Of a DNA stretch of 64,000 nt, positions 9,078-17,528 are shown piece after piece; position 1 is the stretch's first letter; each line of letters opens with the position of its first letter. The notes below the pieces were generated by a model. The model did no database searches, was not told where the DNA came from, and saw only the letters and a list, made by a program, of their open reading frames with translations. The stretch spans positions 124,001-188,000 of the forward strand of contig NZ_LOKZ01000035.1 in the NCBI RefSeq assembly GCF_002211365.1. The letters are read 5' to 3'. A program made the position numbers and the translations under genes. The DNA is from Rhizobium sp. R711 (GTDB lineage Bacteria; Pseudomonadota; Alphaproteobacteria; Rhizobiales; Rhizobiaceae).

Positions 9078-10976
9078 CTAGATAATGACGTGCGAGCCGA
9101 GTTCCACCACGCGGTTTGCCGGCAGTCGGAAGTAGTCCGACGGATTGGCTGCTGCATTGGCAAGTGCGATGTAAAGGCGATCCTGCCAATAGGGCATGCC
9201 GGACTTCGCATCGGGAACCAGCTTGCGGCGGCCGAGGTAGAAAGAGGTCGACATGATGTCGAACTTCAGGCCGGTCTTGCGCAGCGTCGCCAAGGCTTGC
9301 GAGACGTTCTGCGACTCCATGAAGCCAAACTGCAGCTCTACACGCGAGAACCGCTCCGAAATCGGCTCGACCTTGTAGCGATCGGCGCTCGGAACGCGCG
9401 GCTTGTTGATCGTGCGGATCGTCAGGATCACATTCTTGTCGTGCAGAACGTGGTTGTGCTTCAGATTGTGCAGCAGGGCAGCAGGCGCCGATTCCGGATC
9501 GCTTGTCAGGAAGATCGCGGTACCGGGCACCTGGGCGGGCGAATGGTCGCTCTTGCGCTCAATCGAGCTAACGAAAGACGCCAACGGAATATCGGTGTGG
9601 CGCGTCTTCTCAGTCAGAAGAGCGGTACCGCGACGCCACGTCCACATGATGATCGTAAAGACGCTCGCGATCAGCACCGGAATGTAACCGCCATCATGGA
9701 TCTTCAGCAGGTTCGCTCCCAGGAAGATCATTTCCAAGCATACCAGCGGCGCAAGCGCCAGCGTGGCAACGGCTGTGGACCAATGCCAGCGTACGCGCAC
9801 AAACTCGAAGGCCATGATCGATGTGACGACCATCGCGCCCGTTACCGAGATACCGTAGGCGATTGCCAGAGCGTCTGACGTCTTGAAGCTGATGACGAGG
9901 AAGATGACGCCGAAGAAGAGTACGGCGTTAACGGACGGCACGAAGATCTGTCCGGTATTCGTCTCCGAGGTGAAAAGAATCTCCATGCGCGGCAGGAAGC
10001 CGAGGTTGATGCCCTGGCGGACGAGCGAAAAGGCACCCGTGATGACTGCCTGGCTGGCGATGATGGTCGCCGCAGTCGCGAGGATGACGACAGGCAGCAA
10101 CGCCCATTGCGGATACATCAGATAGAAGGGGTCGGACATCGCCTTCGGATTTCCAAGCACCAGAGCACCCTGCCCCAGATAGTTCAGCGTCAATGATGGG
10201 AAAACCAGCGCGAACCACGCCCATTGGATCGGCCGACGACCGAAATGGCCAAGATCGGCATAGAGCGCTTCGGCACCTGTCACGGTCAAGAAGACCGCGC
10301 CAAGCACGACGACGCCGTAGAACCCCTCGTGCAGCAGGAAGCTGACCGCATAGTACGGGTTGAAAGCGGCAAGGATCCCGAAGTCATCGGAGATGTGCGA
10401 AATGCCGGCAGCCGCCATAACGAGGAACCAGAGTGCCGTGATCGGCCCAAAAAAGCGGGCGACGGCGCCAGTGCCACGCGATTGCACAGCAAACAACAGG
10501 GCCAGGATAAAGACCGAAATCGGCACGATATAGCTCGTCATGCTGGGCGCGACGAGCTTCAGGCCTTCGACGGCCGACAGAACCGAGAGCGCCGGCGTGA
10601 TCATCGCGTCACCGAGGAACAGCGCCGCACCGACCAGGCCGAGCAGCATCAACAGTGCGGTATGCCCATTGGCGGTCTTCATCAGCAACGCCAACAGGGA
10701 AAGCGTGCCGCCTTCGCCTTCGTTGTCGGCACGCAACAGAAAGAGCACGTATTTGATGGTGACGATAATGGTCAGAGCCCAGATCATCAGCGAGATGAGG
10801 CTGATCACCTCGAAGCGGGTGAGGCCGTCGATTGCGACAGGCTTCAATGCTTCACGGAACGCGTAAAGCGGGCTGGTACCGATATCACCGTAGACGACGC
10901 CGATGGAGCCAAGCGCAAGGTAGAACAGCTTGCGCGGCTTCATTGTGCGTTCGTGTGAATGGCTACCTTCGTGCAT
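9078..10976 (-). CDS. kup: Low-affinity potassium transporter Kup
   Basis: K+/H+ symporter of the inner membrane. The 632-residue protein has the family signature at its start (LALGSIGVVYGDIGTSPLYAFRE, residues about 16-38) and about twelve hydrophobic segments in the first 430 residues, followed by a soluble C-terminal domain. Length is normal. The start is ATG 10976; an ATG twelve codons later is a plausible alternative because no strong ribosome site precedes either. It follows corA by 18 bases and the two end at a shared terminator, so they form a cation-transport operon. Confidence 0.95.
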   Translation of the reverse strand: MHEGSHSHERTMKPRKLFYLALGSIGVVYGDIGTSPLYAFREALKPVAIDGLTRFEVISLISLMIWALTIIVTIKYVLFLLRADNEGEGGTLSLLALLMKTANGHTALLMLLGLVGAALFLGDAMITPALSVLSAVEGLKLVAPSMTSYIVPISVFILALLFAVQSRGTGAVARFFGPITALWFLVMAAAGISHISDDFGILAAFNPYYAVSFLLHEGFYGVVVLGAVFLTVTGAEALYADLGHFGRRPIQWAWFALVFPSLTLNYLGQGALVLGNPKAMSDPFYLMYPQWALLPVVILATAATIIASQAVITGAFSLVRQGINLGFLPRMEILFTSETNTGQIFVPSVNAVLFFGVIFLVISFKTSDALAIAYGISVTGAMVVTSIMAFEFVRVRWHWSTAVATLALAPLVCLEMIFLGANLLKIHDGGYIPVLIASVFTIIMWTWRRGTALLTEKTRHTDIPLASFVSSIERKSDHSPAQVPGTAIFLTSDPESAPAALLHNLKHNHVLHDKNVILTIRTINKPRVPSADRYKVEPISERFSRVELQFGFMESQNVSQALATLRKTGLKFDIMSTSFYLGRRKLVPDAKSGMPYWQDRLYIALANAAANPSDYFRLPANRVVELGSHVII

Positions 10977-10994
10977 GAAATGAAAACAGGCTCT

Positions 10995-11969
10995 TCAGAG
11001 CCAGCCTTTCCATCGGAAAAAGAAGAAGGGAATGATGGCGGACAGCACCATCAGCCCAAGCGAATAGGGATATCCCTGAGCGAAGTGCAGTTCCGGCATG
11101 AATTCGAAATTCATACCGTAGATGGAGGCGACCAGCGTCGGCGGCAAGAACACCACGGACGCGATCGAAAAAATCTTGATGATCGAGTTCTGCTCGATGT
11201 TGATCAGGCCGAGCGAAGCGTCGAGCAGGAAGGTGATATTGCCTGCAATAAAAGAAGCATGCTCGTTGAGCGACTGGATGTCGCGTGAAACCGTCTTGCA
11301 CAATTCTTTGGTATCGTGATCCTGCTGGACGGCCGGAACATTATAGAAGAACGTCATCAGCCGGGACAAAGACGCCAGGCTGTCCCGAACCTTACTGACG
11401 AGGCGATGATGGCCCGCAATGTCCCTGAGTTTTTCTTCCAGATAGTTCGACGGTTTGCGCACCTTCCGGGCGCGATCGCCAAACACATGCGTCGACAGAA
11501 TGTCGATACGGGCGACCGAGAGCTCCAGGATCTCCGCGGTCCGATCGATCACGGTTTCAAAGAGCTTCGTCAGCAGGGCCGCGCCGCTGCGCCACTGCTG
11601 CGGCACGCGGTGCAGCGCGGCAATGAACAGTGCAAACGATTTCGGCTGCGCATAGCGGATCGTCACCATCCGCTTGCCGGCCAGGATGAACGCAACATCG
11701 GTCAGCGTCGGCGCGTCCGTTTCCGCCTTCCAAACGAGGGACGCGGTCATGAATACGGCGTCATTTTCCGTATAGAGGCGGGCTGACGGCTCGATATCCT
11801 TGAGGTCGTCGCGCGTCGGCACTTCGATGCCGAGCGTTCTTTCGACGAAGAGCTCCTCCTCGCGCGTTGGCTCGATCATGTCGATCCATATGACGTCGTC
11901 GCGCAACGAGCCTTGCGACAAATCGCCGATCTCGACCGACTTGCAGTTGGAACAGTAAGCCGTGATCAC
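10995..11969 (-). CDS. corA: CorA-family divalent metal transporter
   Basis: Mg2+ (or Co2+/Ni2+) channel. The C-terminal GMN signature appears in SIYGMNFEFMPEL near residue 285, between two transmembrane helices, and the long helical N-terminal domain precedes it. I start at GTG 11969, which has GGAGG eight bases upstream and gives 324 residues. A longer upstream reading of 97 more residues has no family resemblance. With this start the protein opens with ITAYCSNCK, a C-x2-C pair (residues 6 and 9) uncommon in textbook CorA. It is upstream of kup in the same operon. Confidence 0.88.
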   Translation of the reverse strand: MITAYCSNCKSVEIGDLSQGSLRDDVIWIDMIEPTREEELFVERTLGIEVPTRDDLKDIEPSARLYTENDAVFMTASLVWKAETDAPTLTDVAFILAGKRMVTIRYAQPKSFALFIAALHRVPQQWRSGAALLTKLFETVIDRTAEILELSVARIDILSTHVFGDRARKVRKPSNYLEEKLRDIAGHHRLVSKVRDSLASLSRLMTFFYNVPAVQQDHDTKELCKTVSRDIQSLNEHASFIAGNITFLLDASLGLINIEQNSIIKIFSIASVVFLPPTLVASIYGMNFEFMPELHFAQGYPYSLGLMVLSAIIPFFFFRWKGWL

Positions 11970-12331
11970 CGGATCGGCCTCCGGCAATCCGAGCACTGTG
12001 CGCACGGCACACCGCCTGTGACGCAAGTTCCCGATCTTAGCGAAAACGTTTGAGGAAAGTTCATACGATCCCTGCCATATCCGGCAACCGCCGAGATATG
12101 CAACGTGCTCAACCGCATCGCAGTCACCAATCCTTCGGCCAAGACAACTCCGAACATGCAGGTGACCGGCCCCGGCAGGGTGGCCATCATCGAGCATTCG
12201 CAAAACAGCCGCCCTCATGGCGACGGCGCGCCATATGACGGAAAGCTGCGAAAGAATCAAGACATCTTACGTCCACTGCGCCGTTTGACCACATTTTCTC
12301 CGCAATTGGGAGCCTAACGGCGGCGAAGCAT
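11970..12331 (-). other. 362-base gap upstream of corA, no gene seen
   Basis: No reading frame here looks like a protein. The minus-strand frame is open in phase with corA, but the encoded residues are unlike CorA and the true start has its own ribosome site. The stretch probably carries the corA-kup promoter, which I could not place with confidence. Confidence 0.6.
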
Positions 12332-13486
12332 TCACTCGAAAACAATGGCTGGCGCGGCCCGCTGCGGCTGCCCGCCGAGTTGCTGCCAGACCTTGGCGGC
12401 GATCTCGCGATAGATGCCGGCCACGATGCCGTTCGGCTCGGTGGCGACAAGCGGCGTTCCGGCGTCCGACGTCTCGCGGATGTTCATCGTCAGCGGCACT
12501 TCGCCGAGGAAAGGAACGCCGATGCGTTCGGCTTCCTTGCGAGCGCCGCCATGCCCGAAAATATCATAGCGGCTGCCGGTATCGGGCGCGATGAAATAGC
12601 TCATGTTCTCGACGATGCCGAGCACGGGAACCTCGACTTTCTTGAACATGTTCAATCCCTTGCGGGCATCGACCAGAGCGAGGTCCTGCGGCGTCGAGAC
12701 AATGACGGCGCCGGCCAGCGGCACCTGTTGCGCCATCGTCAGCTGCGCATCGCCGGTTCCGGGCGGCATATCGACGACAAGCACGTCGAGCTCGCCCCAG
12801 GCAACCTCGCGCAGCATCTGCATCAGCGCCGATTGCACCATGGGACCACGCCAGATCATGGCTGTCTCCTCGTCAACGAGGAAACCCATCGACATGACCT
12901 TGAGTCCGTAATTCTCCATCGGATTGATGATGCGCCCATCGATCTGAGTGGGACGACCGGAGATCTTCAGCAGTCGCGGCATCGACGGGCCGTAGATATC
13001 GGCATCGAGAATGCCGACACGCAGGCCGTTTGCCTGAAGACCGAGTGCAAGATTGACGGCGGTCGTGGATTTGCCGACGCCTCCCTTGCCCGAGGCGACG
13101 GCGATGATCGCGCCGATGCCGGGAACGCCGAGCTTGCCCGCGCGCGGCTGCTGTTGCGGCGCGTGTGCATGGCCGTGATGGTCATGTCCCGCCTGCGGCT
13201 GCGGGCGCGACACTGGCGCCGATCCCGGGCCGGCCTTCTTGTCCGCCGTCAGCGCGACCAGCGCTCCCTTGACGCCCGGCATCTCCTTGATGACCCGTTC
13301 CGCCGCGAGGCGAAGGGGCTCCAGCTCCTTGGCGCTCTCCGCCGGAACGGTGATGGAGAAATAGACCTTGCCATCGGAAATGAAGACATCGGACACCATC
13401 CCGAGCTCGACGATATCGTGTTCGAGATCCGGCCCGCGCACTGTCTTCAGCGTTTCGAGAACCTGTTCCTTGGTGACGCCGGTCAT
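12332..13486 (-). CDS. apbC: ApbC/Mrp/NBP35-type Fe-S carrier P-loop ATPase
   Basis: Iron-sulfur cluster carrier of the Mrp family, acting in the cytosol. The 384-residue protein has an N-terminal MIP18/DUF59-type domain (about 1-80), a Pro/Gln/His linker with HDHHGHAH at 101-108, and a MinD-like ATPase with the deviant Walker A SGKGGVGKST at 132-141. The C-terminal C-x2-C that holds the bridging cluster in E. coli Mrp (after ENMS) is absent: ENMSYFIAPDTG follows instead. That loss is shared, as far as I recall, by other rhizobial homologues. GAGGATGG precedes ATG 13486. Confidence 0.9.
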   Translation of the reverse strand: MTGVTKEQVLETLKTVRGPDLEHDIVELGMVSDVFISDGKVYFSITVPAESAKELEPLRLAAERVIKEMPGVKGALVALTADKKAGPGSAPVSRPQPQAGHDHHGHAHAPQQQPRAGKLGVPGIGAIIAVASGKGGVGKSTTAVNLALGLQANGLRVGILDADIYGPSMPRLLKISGRPTQIDGRIINPMENYGLKVMSMGFLVDEETAMIWRGPMVQSALMQMLREVAWGELDVLVVDMPPGTGDAQLTMAQQVPLAGAVIVSTPQDLALVDARKGLNMFKKVEVPVLGIVENMSYFIAPDTGSRYDIFGHGGARKEAERIGVPFLGEVPLTMNIRETSDAGTPLVATEPNGIVAGIYREIAAKVWQQLGGQPQRAAPAIVFE

Positions 13487-13513
13487 TCCATCCTCACTGC
13501 CTGTGTTGGCATT

Positions 13514-13783
13514 CTAGATAGAGGAGTGCCGCGTCTTCGCCAAACAAAATCGGTGATCGATGTGGCGATTGAGGAGCGAGGTCAACCGGAAGGCGGCTGC
13601 GTCCACCAAGTCCGCCGGGCTTTCGCCCTGATAGCCGCAACAGCCTTCCAGGAGACCGAGGTAAGCCTTGCGAACTAGAGCAAGCGTGCCAAAAGGCCAG
13701 CACAAAAGTCCATCCGACAAGAAAGCGAGGGGGAATGCCGGCGGCGGCGTGTCCCAAACGCAACAACCGCCGCCGACGTCCAA
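13514..13783 (-). CDS. Doubtful short ORF, possible gene remnant
   Basis: Eighty-nine codons from a TTG, with no clear ribosome site. The second half (from LVRKAYLGLLEG onward) has a protein-like composition and moderately GC-rich third positions, while the first is Cys/Pro rich and unconvincing. I recognise no family. It occupies part of a 516-base interval (13487-14002) in which nothing else is seen; it may be a decayed gene or chance. Confidence 0.25.
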   Translation of the reverse strand: MDVGGGCCVWDTPPPAFPLAFLSDGLLCWPFGTLALVRKAYLGLLEGCCGYQGESPADLVDAAAFRLTSLLNRHIDHRFCLAKTRHSSI

Positions 13784-14002
13784 GCCCGAAATTGGGCACC
13801 GTCACGTCGGCGGGCAGTATGCGGGTCGCGCCGTTTATCCGGCGTCGTTACCAGGTCCCCTCTGGACCGCTGGAGACAAGGAAGCAGAAAACGTGCCAAC
13901 TGGCAAACAGTTGGCAAAGCCAATGTTATCGAGCGACATGCTGATAGGCCGTGGCGAAGATTTAGGCGCGAATGCCTGCGAAGCCCACAATTTGCGCACC
14001 TG

Positions 14003-14734
14003 TCACTTTATGAGACCAATCCGCAAAGCTCTGGCAACCGCCTGAGTCCGGTTGACGGTACCGAGTTTCTTCGTCGCACGGTTGAGGTAGTGATTTACCG
14101 TATGCTCGGACAGATTAAGGATCTCGGCGATCTCAACACTGGTCTTACCGGCTGCAGTCCAGTTCAAACAGTCGAGTTCGCGGTCGGTCAAGGTATCCAT
14201 GACCCGCGTGTCATAACTGCGAACCTCCGCCAACCGATCGAAGACGTGGGTGGAGATATAGTGGAGTTCGCGCATTTCCTCGGCGGTGAACGCCTCGCGA
14301 TCGCCCGAGAATGACACGGCGCCGCGACCGCCAGAGGCCTCGTGGGCGGGGAAATAGGCACAACGCATCATGCGAAAGCGCTCGAAAAGGGCGGCAACAA
14401 AGCCGGCCTTTCCATCGGTTCGCTCCAATTTCACCTGTGATACGTCGTTGAAAAACGGCGTGGTCGATGCCCTCAACCGCTTCATGACCGGGCTATTGGT
14501 TACAAGCCCCTCTTGGTCATAAGCTGCCAACAGTTCCACTGGCCAGCTTGAGATCACAGTGCTGCTCTGCAGATCGATCGCCGTTGTCGAAGGAAGATTG
14601 AAAACCATAAAGGCCCGCGCTCGATAGGCTTCCGTCACCTTTTTCATGAAGCGGAAAATATCAAACTGCGTTTTCAATCCGGCGATCTCGCTAACGTGTA
14701 CGTCTACGGAAGATGCTGGCTGCGATGGGTTCAT
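14003..14734 (-). CDS. LuxR-family transcriptional regulator (LuxR solo)
   Basis: A 243-residue regulator with an autoinducer-binding-like domain (about 25-165) and a C-terminal LuxR helix-turn-helix (about 178-240: LTDRELDCLNWTAAGKTSVEIAEILNLS, then HTVNHYLNRATKKLG). It aligns with the LuxR fold around SSWPVELLAAY and NSPVMKRL, but the Trp, Asp and second Trp that normally contact acyl-homoserine lactone are not at their places (Leu, Ser and Asn occur instead). No luxI-type synthase is nearby. It may resemble rhizobial VisN/VisR-like regulators, but I cannot assign it. Confidence 0.85.
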   Translation of the reverse strand: MNPSQPASSVDVHVSEIAGLKTQFDIFRFMKKVTEAYRARAFMVFNLPSTTAIDLQSSTVISSWPVELLAAYDQEGLVTNSPVMKRLRASTTPFFNDVSQVKLERTDGKAGFVAALFERFRMMRCAYFPAHEASGGRGAVSFSGDREAFTAEEMRELHYISTHVFDRLAEVRSYDTRVMDTLTDRELDCLNWTAAGKTSVEIAEILNLSEHTVNHYLNRATKKLGTVNRTQAVARALRIGLIK

Positions 14735-14926
14735 TTACGTGTTCAACTCAAAAAAGATGGAAGCCTGATGGACAGCGTCTCGTCCGCGCCGTCGCAATTT
14801 GTATCGCCGGTGACGATTTACCAGCACATACACCCCAGGACGGGGGATTGACGAGCGTCAATTGTGATGATTCGTCAGAAAATCTCAATACTATGCTTTA
14901 GGAGGAGGCCCACCGGTCGCGGCAGG

Positions 14927-15721
14927 TCAGCGACGCGGACCTAGGCCGATGCGCATGGCCTCCATGATCCGTCCAGATGTTTCGCGGATCGGAGCAGCCC
15001 ATTCTGACAGGTTTTCCATGCCGAGCCGATAGGCAGGACCAGTGATGGAAACGCCTCCGACAAGCGACAGGTTTTCCGACCAGATCGGGGCCGCAATACA
15101 GCAGATTCCGACCTCGTGCTCCTCACGGTCGAAGGCATGGCCCTGCTTTCTTATCTCCTCGATCTCCGCAAGAAGCGACTCGGCCGTATGCGTGTTGGCC
15201 GTGAAGCGGTGGAAGGCGATTTCCGCGACCAAAGCCTCAACGCGCTCCCGGGGCAGAACGGACAGGGCGGCCTTACCTACACCGGTGCAATAGACCGGCG
15301 ACGCATTGCCGATCTGTGAGTACATTCTGACAGGCTGTTGCCCCTCGAACTTGTCGAGGTAGATGATCGAGGTGCCGCGGAGCACGCCGAGATGGACCGT
15401 CTCACCGGTTAGATCCTGGAGAGCCTTGAGGTGCGGCTCGGCAACGAGCCGGAATTCGTTGCGTCCCCAACTGCGGGAGGCAAAGTCCAGCAGCCGCAAG
15501 CCCGGCAGATAACGGCCGTCCTCATCGATTTCGAGCAGCCCCTCTTCCACGAGATGACTGAGCTGGCGGTGAACCGTCCCGCGGGGTTGATCGGCGACCG
15601 CCAGTATGTCGGTGAAGCGCATGGGGCCGTCGGCATGACTCACAAGGTCGAGAAGGACCATCAGCTTGCCTAGGGTGCCCGTGTCGCGCTTCCCGTGCGC
15701 ACTCTCTTTTGCCGCACTCAT
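14927..15721 (-). CDS. IclR-family regulator of the adjacent sugar-acid operon
   Basis: A 264-residue IclR protein: winged helix-turn-helix (about 15-75, with FTDILAVADQPRGTVHRQLSHL) and a C-terminal effector domain (about 90-255) with the CIAAPI and GGVSITGP segments typical of the family. I start at ATG 15721. In-frame ATGs at 15724 and 15772 exist, but the longest would place the start inside the promoter and beside the operator of the divergent operon. The arrangement implies that it represses that operon, and perhaps itself, with a sugar-acid intermediate as inducer. Confidence 0.88.
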   Translation of the reverse strand: MSAAKESAHGKRDTGTLGKLMVLLDLVSHADGPMRFTDILAVADQPRGTVHRQLSHLVEEGLLEIDEDGRYLPGLRLLDFASRSWGRNEFRLVAEPHLKALQDLTGETVHLGVLRGTSIIYLDKFEGQQPVRMYSQIGNASPVYCTGVGKAALSVLPRERVEALVAEIAFHRFTANTHTAESLLAEIEEIRKQGHAFDREEHEVGICCIAAPIWSENLSLVGGVSITGPAYRLGMENLSEWAAPIRETSGRIMEAMRIGLGPRR

Positions 15722-15737
15722 CATTGCCCCAAATGCC

Positions 15738-15767
15738 TTGACAGGAGCACCAACGTAATCGGATAAT
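15738..15767 (+). promoter_or_regulatory. Predicted promoter of the SDR-dgoK-dgoA-SMP30 operon
   Basis: TTGACA (15738-15743) and GATAAT (15762-15767) are separated by 18 bases on the plus strand. Transcription would start near 15775, directly in front of the presumed operator. Confidence 0.65.
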
Positions 15768-15785
15768 TCCATATAGTCAAATTGA

Positions 15786-15802
15786 GTTCCAAATAATAGA
15801 AC
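15786..15802 (+). promoter_or_regulatory. Candidate IclR operator
   Basis: GTTCCAAATAATAGAAC is an imperfect inverted repeat (GTTC and GAAC arms, AT-rich centre) lying just after the predicted transcription start and before the GTG of the SDR gene, where a bound repressor would block elongation or initiation. IclR proteins usually bind AT-rich palindromes of about this size. Confidence 0.5.
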
Positions 15803-15825
15803 AGTTGCAAAACCGGGAGGAAAAG

Positions 15826-16596
15826 GTGACGGGTATTGTTGCGCAGTTTCCGGAATTCAGGGATCGAAGCGTACTGATCACCGGAGGCGGGTCCGGCATT
15901 GGGGCGGCGATCGTCGAAGGTTTTGCCCGTCAGGGCGCCAAGGTTTCCTTCATCGATGTCGCGGAAACGGAAAGCCACGAGCTTGTGGAGAGGCTTTCGC
16001 GCGACACGCTGCATCCCGTTCGCTTCCACAAGGCGGATTTGCGCAATGTTGCAGAAATCCGCCGGACGGTCGATGAAGTCGTCGCTCACTCGGGCCCGAT
16101 CAGCGTGCTTGTCAATAACGCCGCGCGCGACGACCGGCACGATTTCGAGGCTGTGACCGAGGAGTATTGGGACAATAACCAGGCGACAAATCTACGTCAC
16201 GTCTTCTTCGCCACGCAGGCCGTCGCGCCCTCGATGCGCACCGCCGGCGGCGGCGCGGTGATCAACATGTCGTCGATCGCCATTCTCCTCAACATGCCGG
16301 AATTCCCTGCCTATTCGGCGGCAAAAGCCGGTGTGATCGGGCTGACAAAAAGTCTGGCCGGCAAGCTCGGACCTGATAACATCCGTGTCAATTGTATTCT
16401 GCCAGGCATGATCGTAACGGATCGTCAGATGAAACTCTGGCTCACTGAGGACGGCATTGCTCGGACCGTGCAGCGTCAGTGTATAAAGAAGGTCCTGCAC
16501 GCCGATGCGATCGTTGGTCCGTGCCTGTTTCTGGCGTCGAGCTGCGCGGCAGCGATCAGCGCACAATCTCTTATTGTCGATGGAGGCATTTTCTGA
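15826..16596 (+). CDS. SDR-family oxidoreductase, probable aldose dehydrogenase
   Basis: Classical short-chain dehydrogenase of 256 residues: cofactor motif TGGGSGIG at 19-26, NNAA at 97-100, catalytic Ser150, Tyr163 and Lys167 (YSAAK). GTG 15826 is chosen because GGAGG lies five bases upstream. Adjacent to a lactonase and the 2-keto-3-deoxygalactonate kinase and aldolase, it would oxidise a sugar such as D-galactose to its lactone; substrate is inferred from context only. The stop overlaps the ATG of dgoK (TGATG-type junction). Confidence 0.85.
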   Translation: MTGIVAQFPEFRDRSVLITGGGSGIGAAIVEGFARQGAKVSFIDVAETESHELVERLSRDTLHPVRFHKADLRNVAEIRRTVDEVVAHSGPISVLVNNAARDDRHDFEAVTEEYWDNNQATNLRHVFFATQAVAPSMRTAGGGAVINMSSIAILLNMPEFPAYSAAKAGVIGLTKSLAGKLGPDNIRVNCILPGMIVTDRQMKLWLTEDGIARTVQRQCIKKVLHADAIVGPCLFLASSCAAAISAQSLIVDGGIF

Positions 16597-17513
16597 TGGC
16601 GGATCCCGCTTACGTCGCGGTGGATTGGGGAACGAGCAGTTTCCGGCTTTGGCTGATCGGCAAGGATGACAGCATCCTTGGCGAAAGCCGCAGCAACGAA
16701 GGCATGACGACGGCTGCGAAGACCGGTTTTGCTGAGGTTTTGGCCTCGCACCTGGCCAAGATGGACGCGCCAGGAAATCTTCCGGTCATCATCTGCGGCA
16801 TGGCTGGTGCAAAGCAGGGATGGGTCGAGGCCGGCTATGTCGACGTGCCGACATCGCTATCTTCTATCCTCACCGGCGCGGCATCCGTTCCCGGCCAGAG
16901 CCGCGACGTCCGCATCCTTCCGGGGCTCGCGCAGAGGGATCAGGCAAGGCCCGACGTCATGCGCGGTGAGGAAACACAGCTTCTCGGCGCGCTTGGCCCG
17001 GCAAGCAGCGGATCACAGGCCGTGTGCATGCCTGGCACGCACTCCAAGTGGGTGCATGTCACGAATGGATGGGTCACCGGCTTCTCCAGCTTCATGACCG
17101 GCGAACTCTTCGATGCGATATCCAAGCATACGATTCTGTCGCATGCCGTCGCCGGCGCGGAACAGACGCCGACAGATGTGGCGGCCTTCGAAAGCGCGAT
17201 CAAGGCAGCTTACGAACAGCCGGCAATGGCGACCAACCTCTTCTTTACGGCGCGCTCCGGACAGCTGCTGCATGGGCTCACGGCCGCAGCGGCACAGGCC
17301 AGGATCTCCGGCACATTGATCGGCCTGGAAATCGCCGGCGCCATGGCGACGGCGGGTACGGGCGTTAACATTACCCTTGTGGCCGCCGGCCGACTGCAGG
17401 GTCTTTATGAAGCGGCCTTCAAGGCACTATCATTATCCTTCAACACGATTGACGCCGACACTGCTGTCCGTGGCGGGCTTGCTTCCGCCGCCAAAGCCAT
17501 TTGGCCGAATTAA
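16596..17513 (+). CDS. dgoK: 2-dehydro-3-deoxygalactonokinase
   Basis: Phosphorylates 2-keto-3-deoxygalactonate with ATP. The 305-residue protein starts with the ATP-binding segment VAVDWGTSSFR (8-18) and carries LAQRDQARPDVMRGEETQ, typical of the DgoK family. ATG 16596 overlaps the SDR stop; a longer upstream frame would lie within the SDR gene. It hands its product to DgoA, 15 bases downstream. Confidence 0.93.
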   Translation: MADPAYVAVDWGTSSFRLWLIGKDDSILGESRSNEGMTTAAKTGFAEVLASHLAKMDAPGNLPVIICGMAGAKQGWVEAGYVDVPTSLSSILTGAASVPGQSRDVRILPGLAQRDQARPDVMRGEETQLLGALGPASSGSQAVCMPGTHSKWVHVTNGWVTGFSSFMTGELFDAISKHTILSHAVAGAEQTPTDVAAFESAIKAAYEQPAMATNLFFTARSGQLLHGLTAAAAQARISGTLIGLEIAGAMATAGTGVNITLVAAGRLQGLYEAAFKALSLSFNTIDADTAVRGGLASAAKAIWPN

Positions 17514-17528
17514 GAAAGCACCAAAGCG

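Noticed and set aside
11970..12260. N-terminal extension of corA by 97 residues
   Set aside because: The residues do not match CorA, and GTG 11969 has a GGAGG at ideal distance.
12380..13678. 432-codon plus-strand ORF opposite apbC
   Set aside because: It is antisense to a clear Mrp/ApbC gene and contains no recognisable motif.
15722..15772. N-terminal extension of the IclR protein
   Set aside because: It would run through the TTGACA/GATAAT promoter of the divergent operon; starts at 15721/15724 fit the family.
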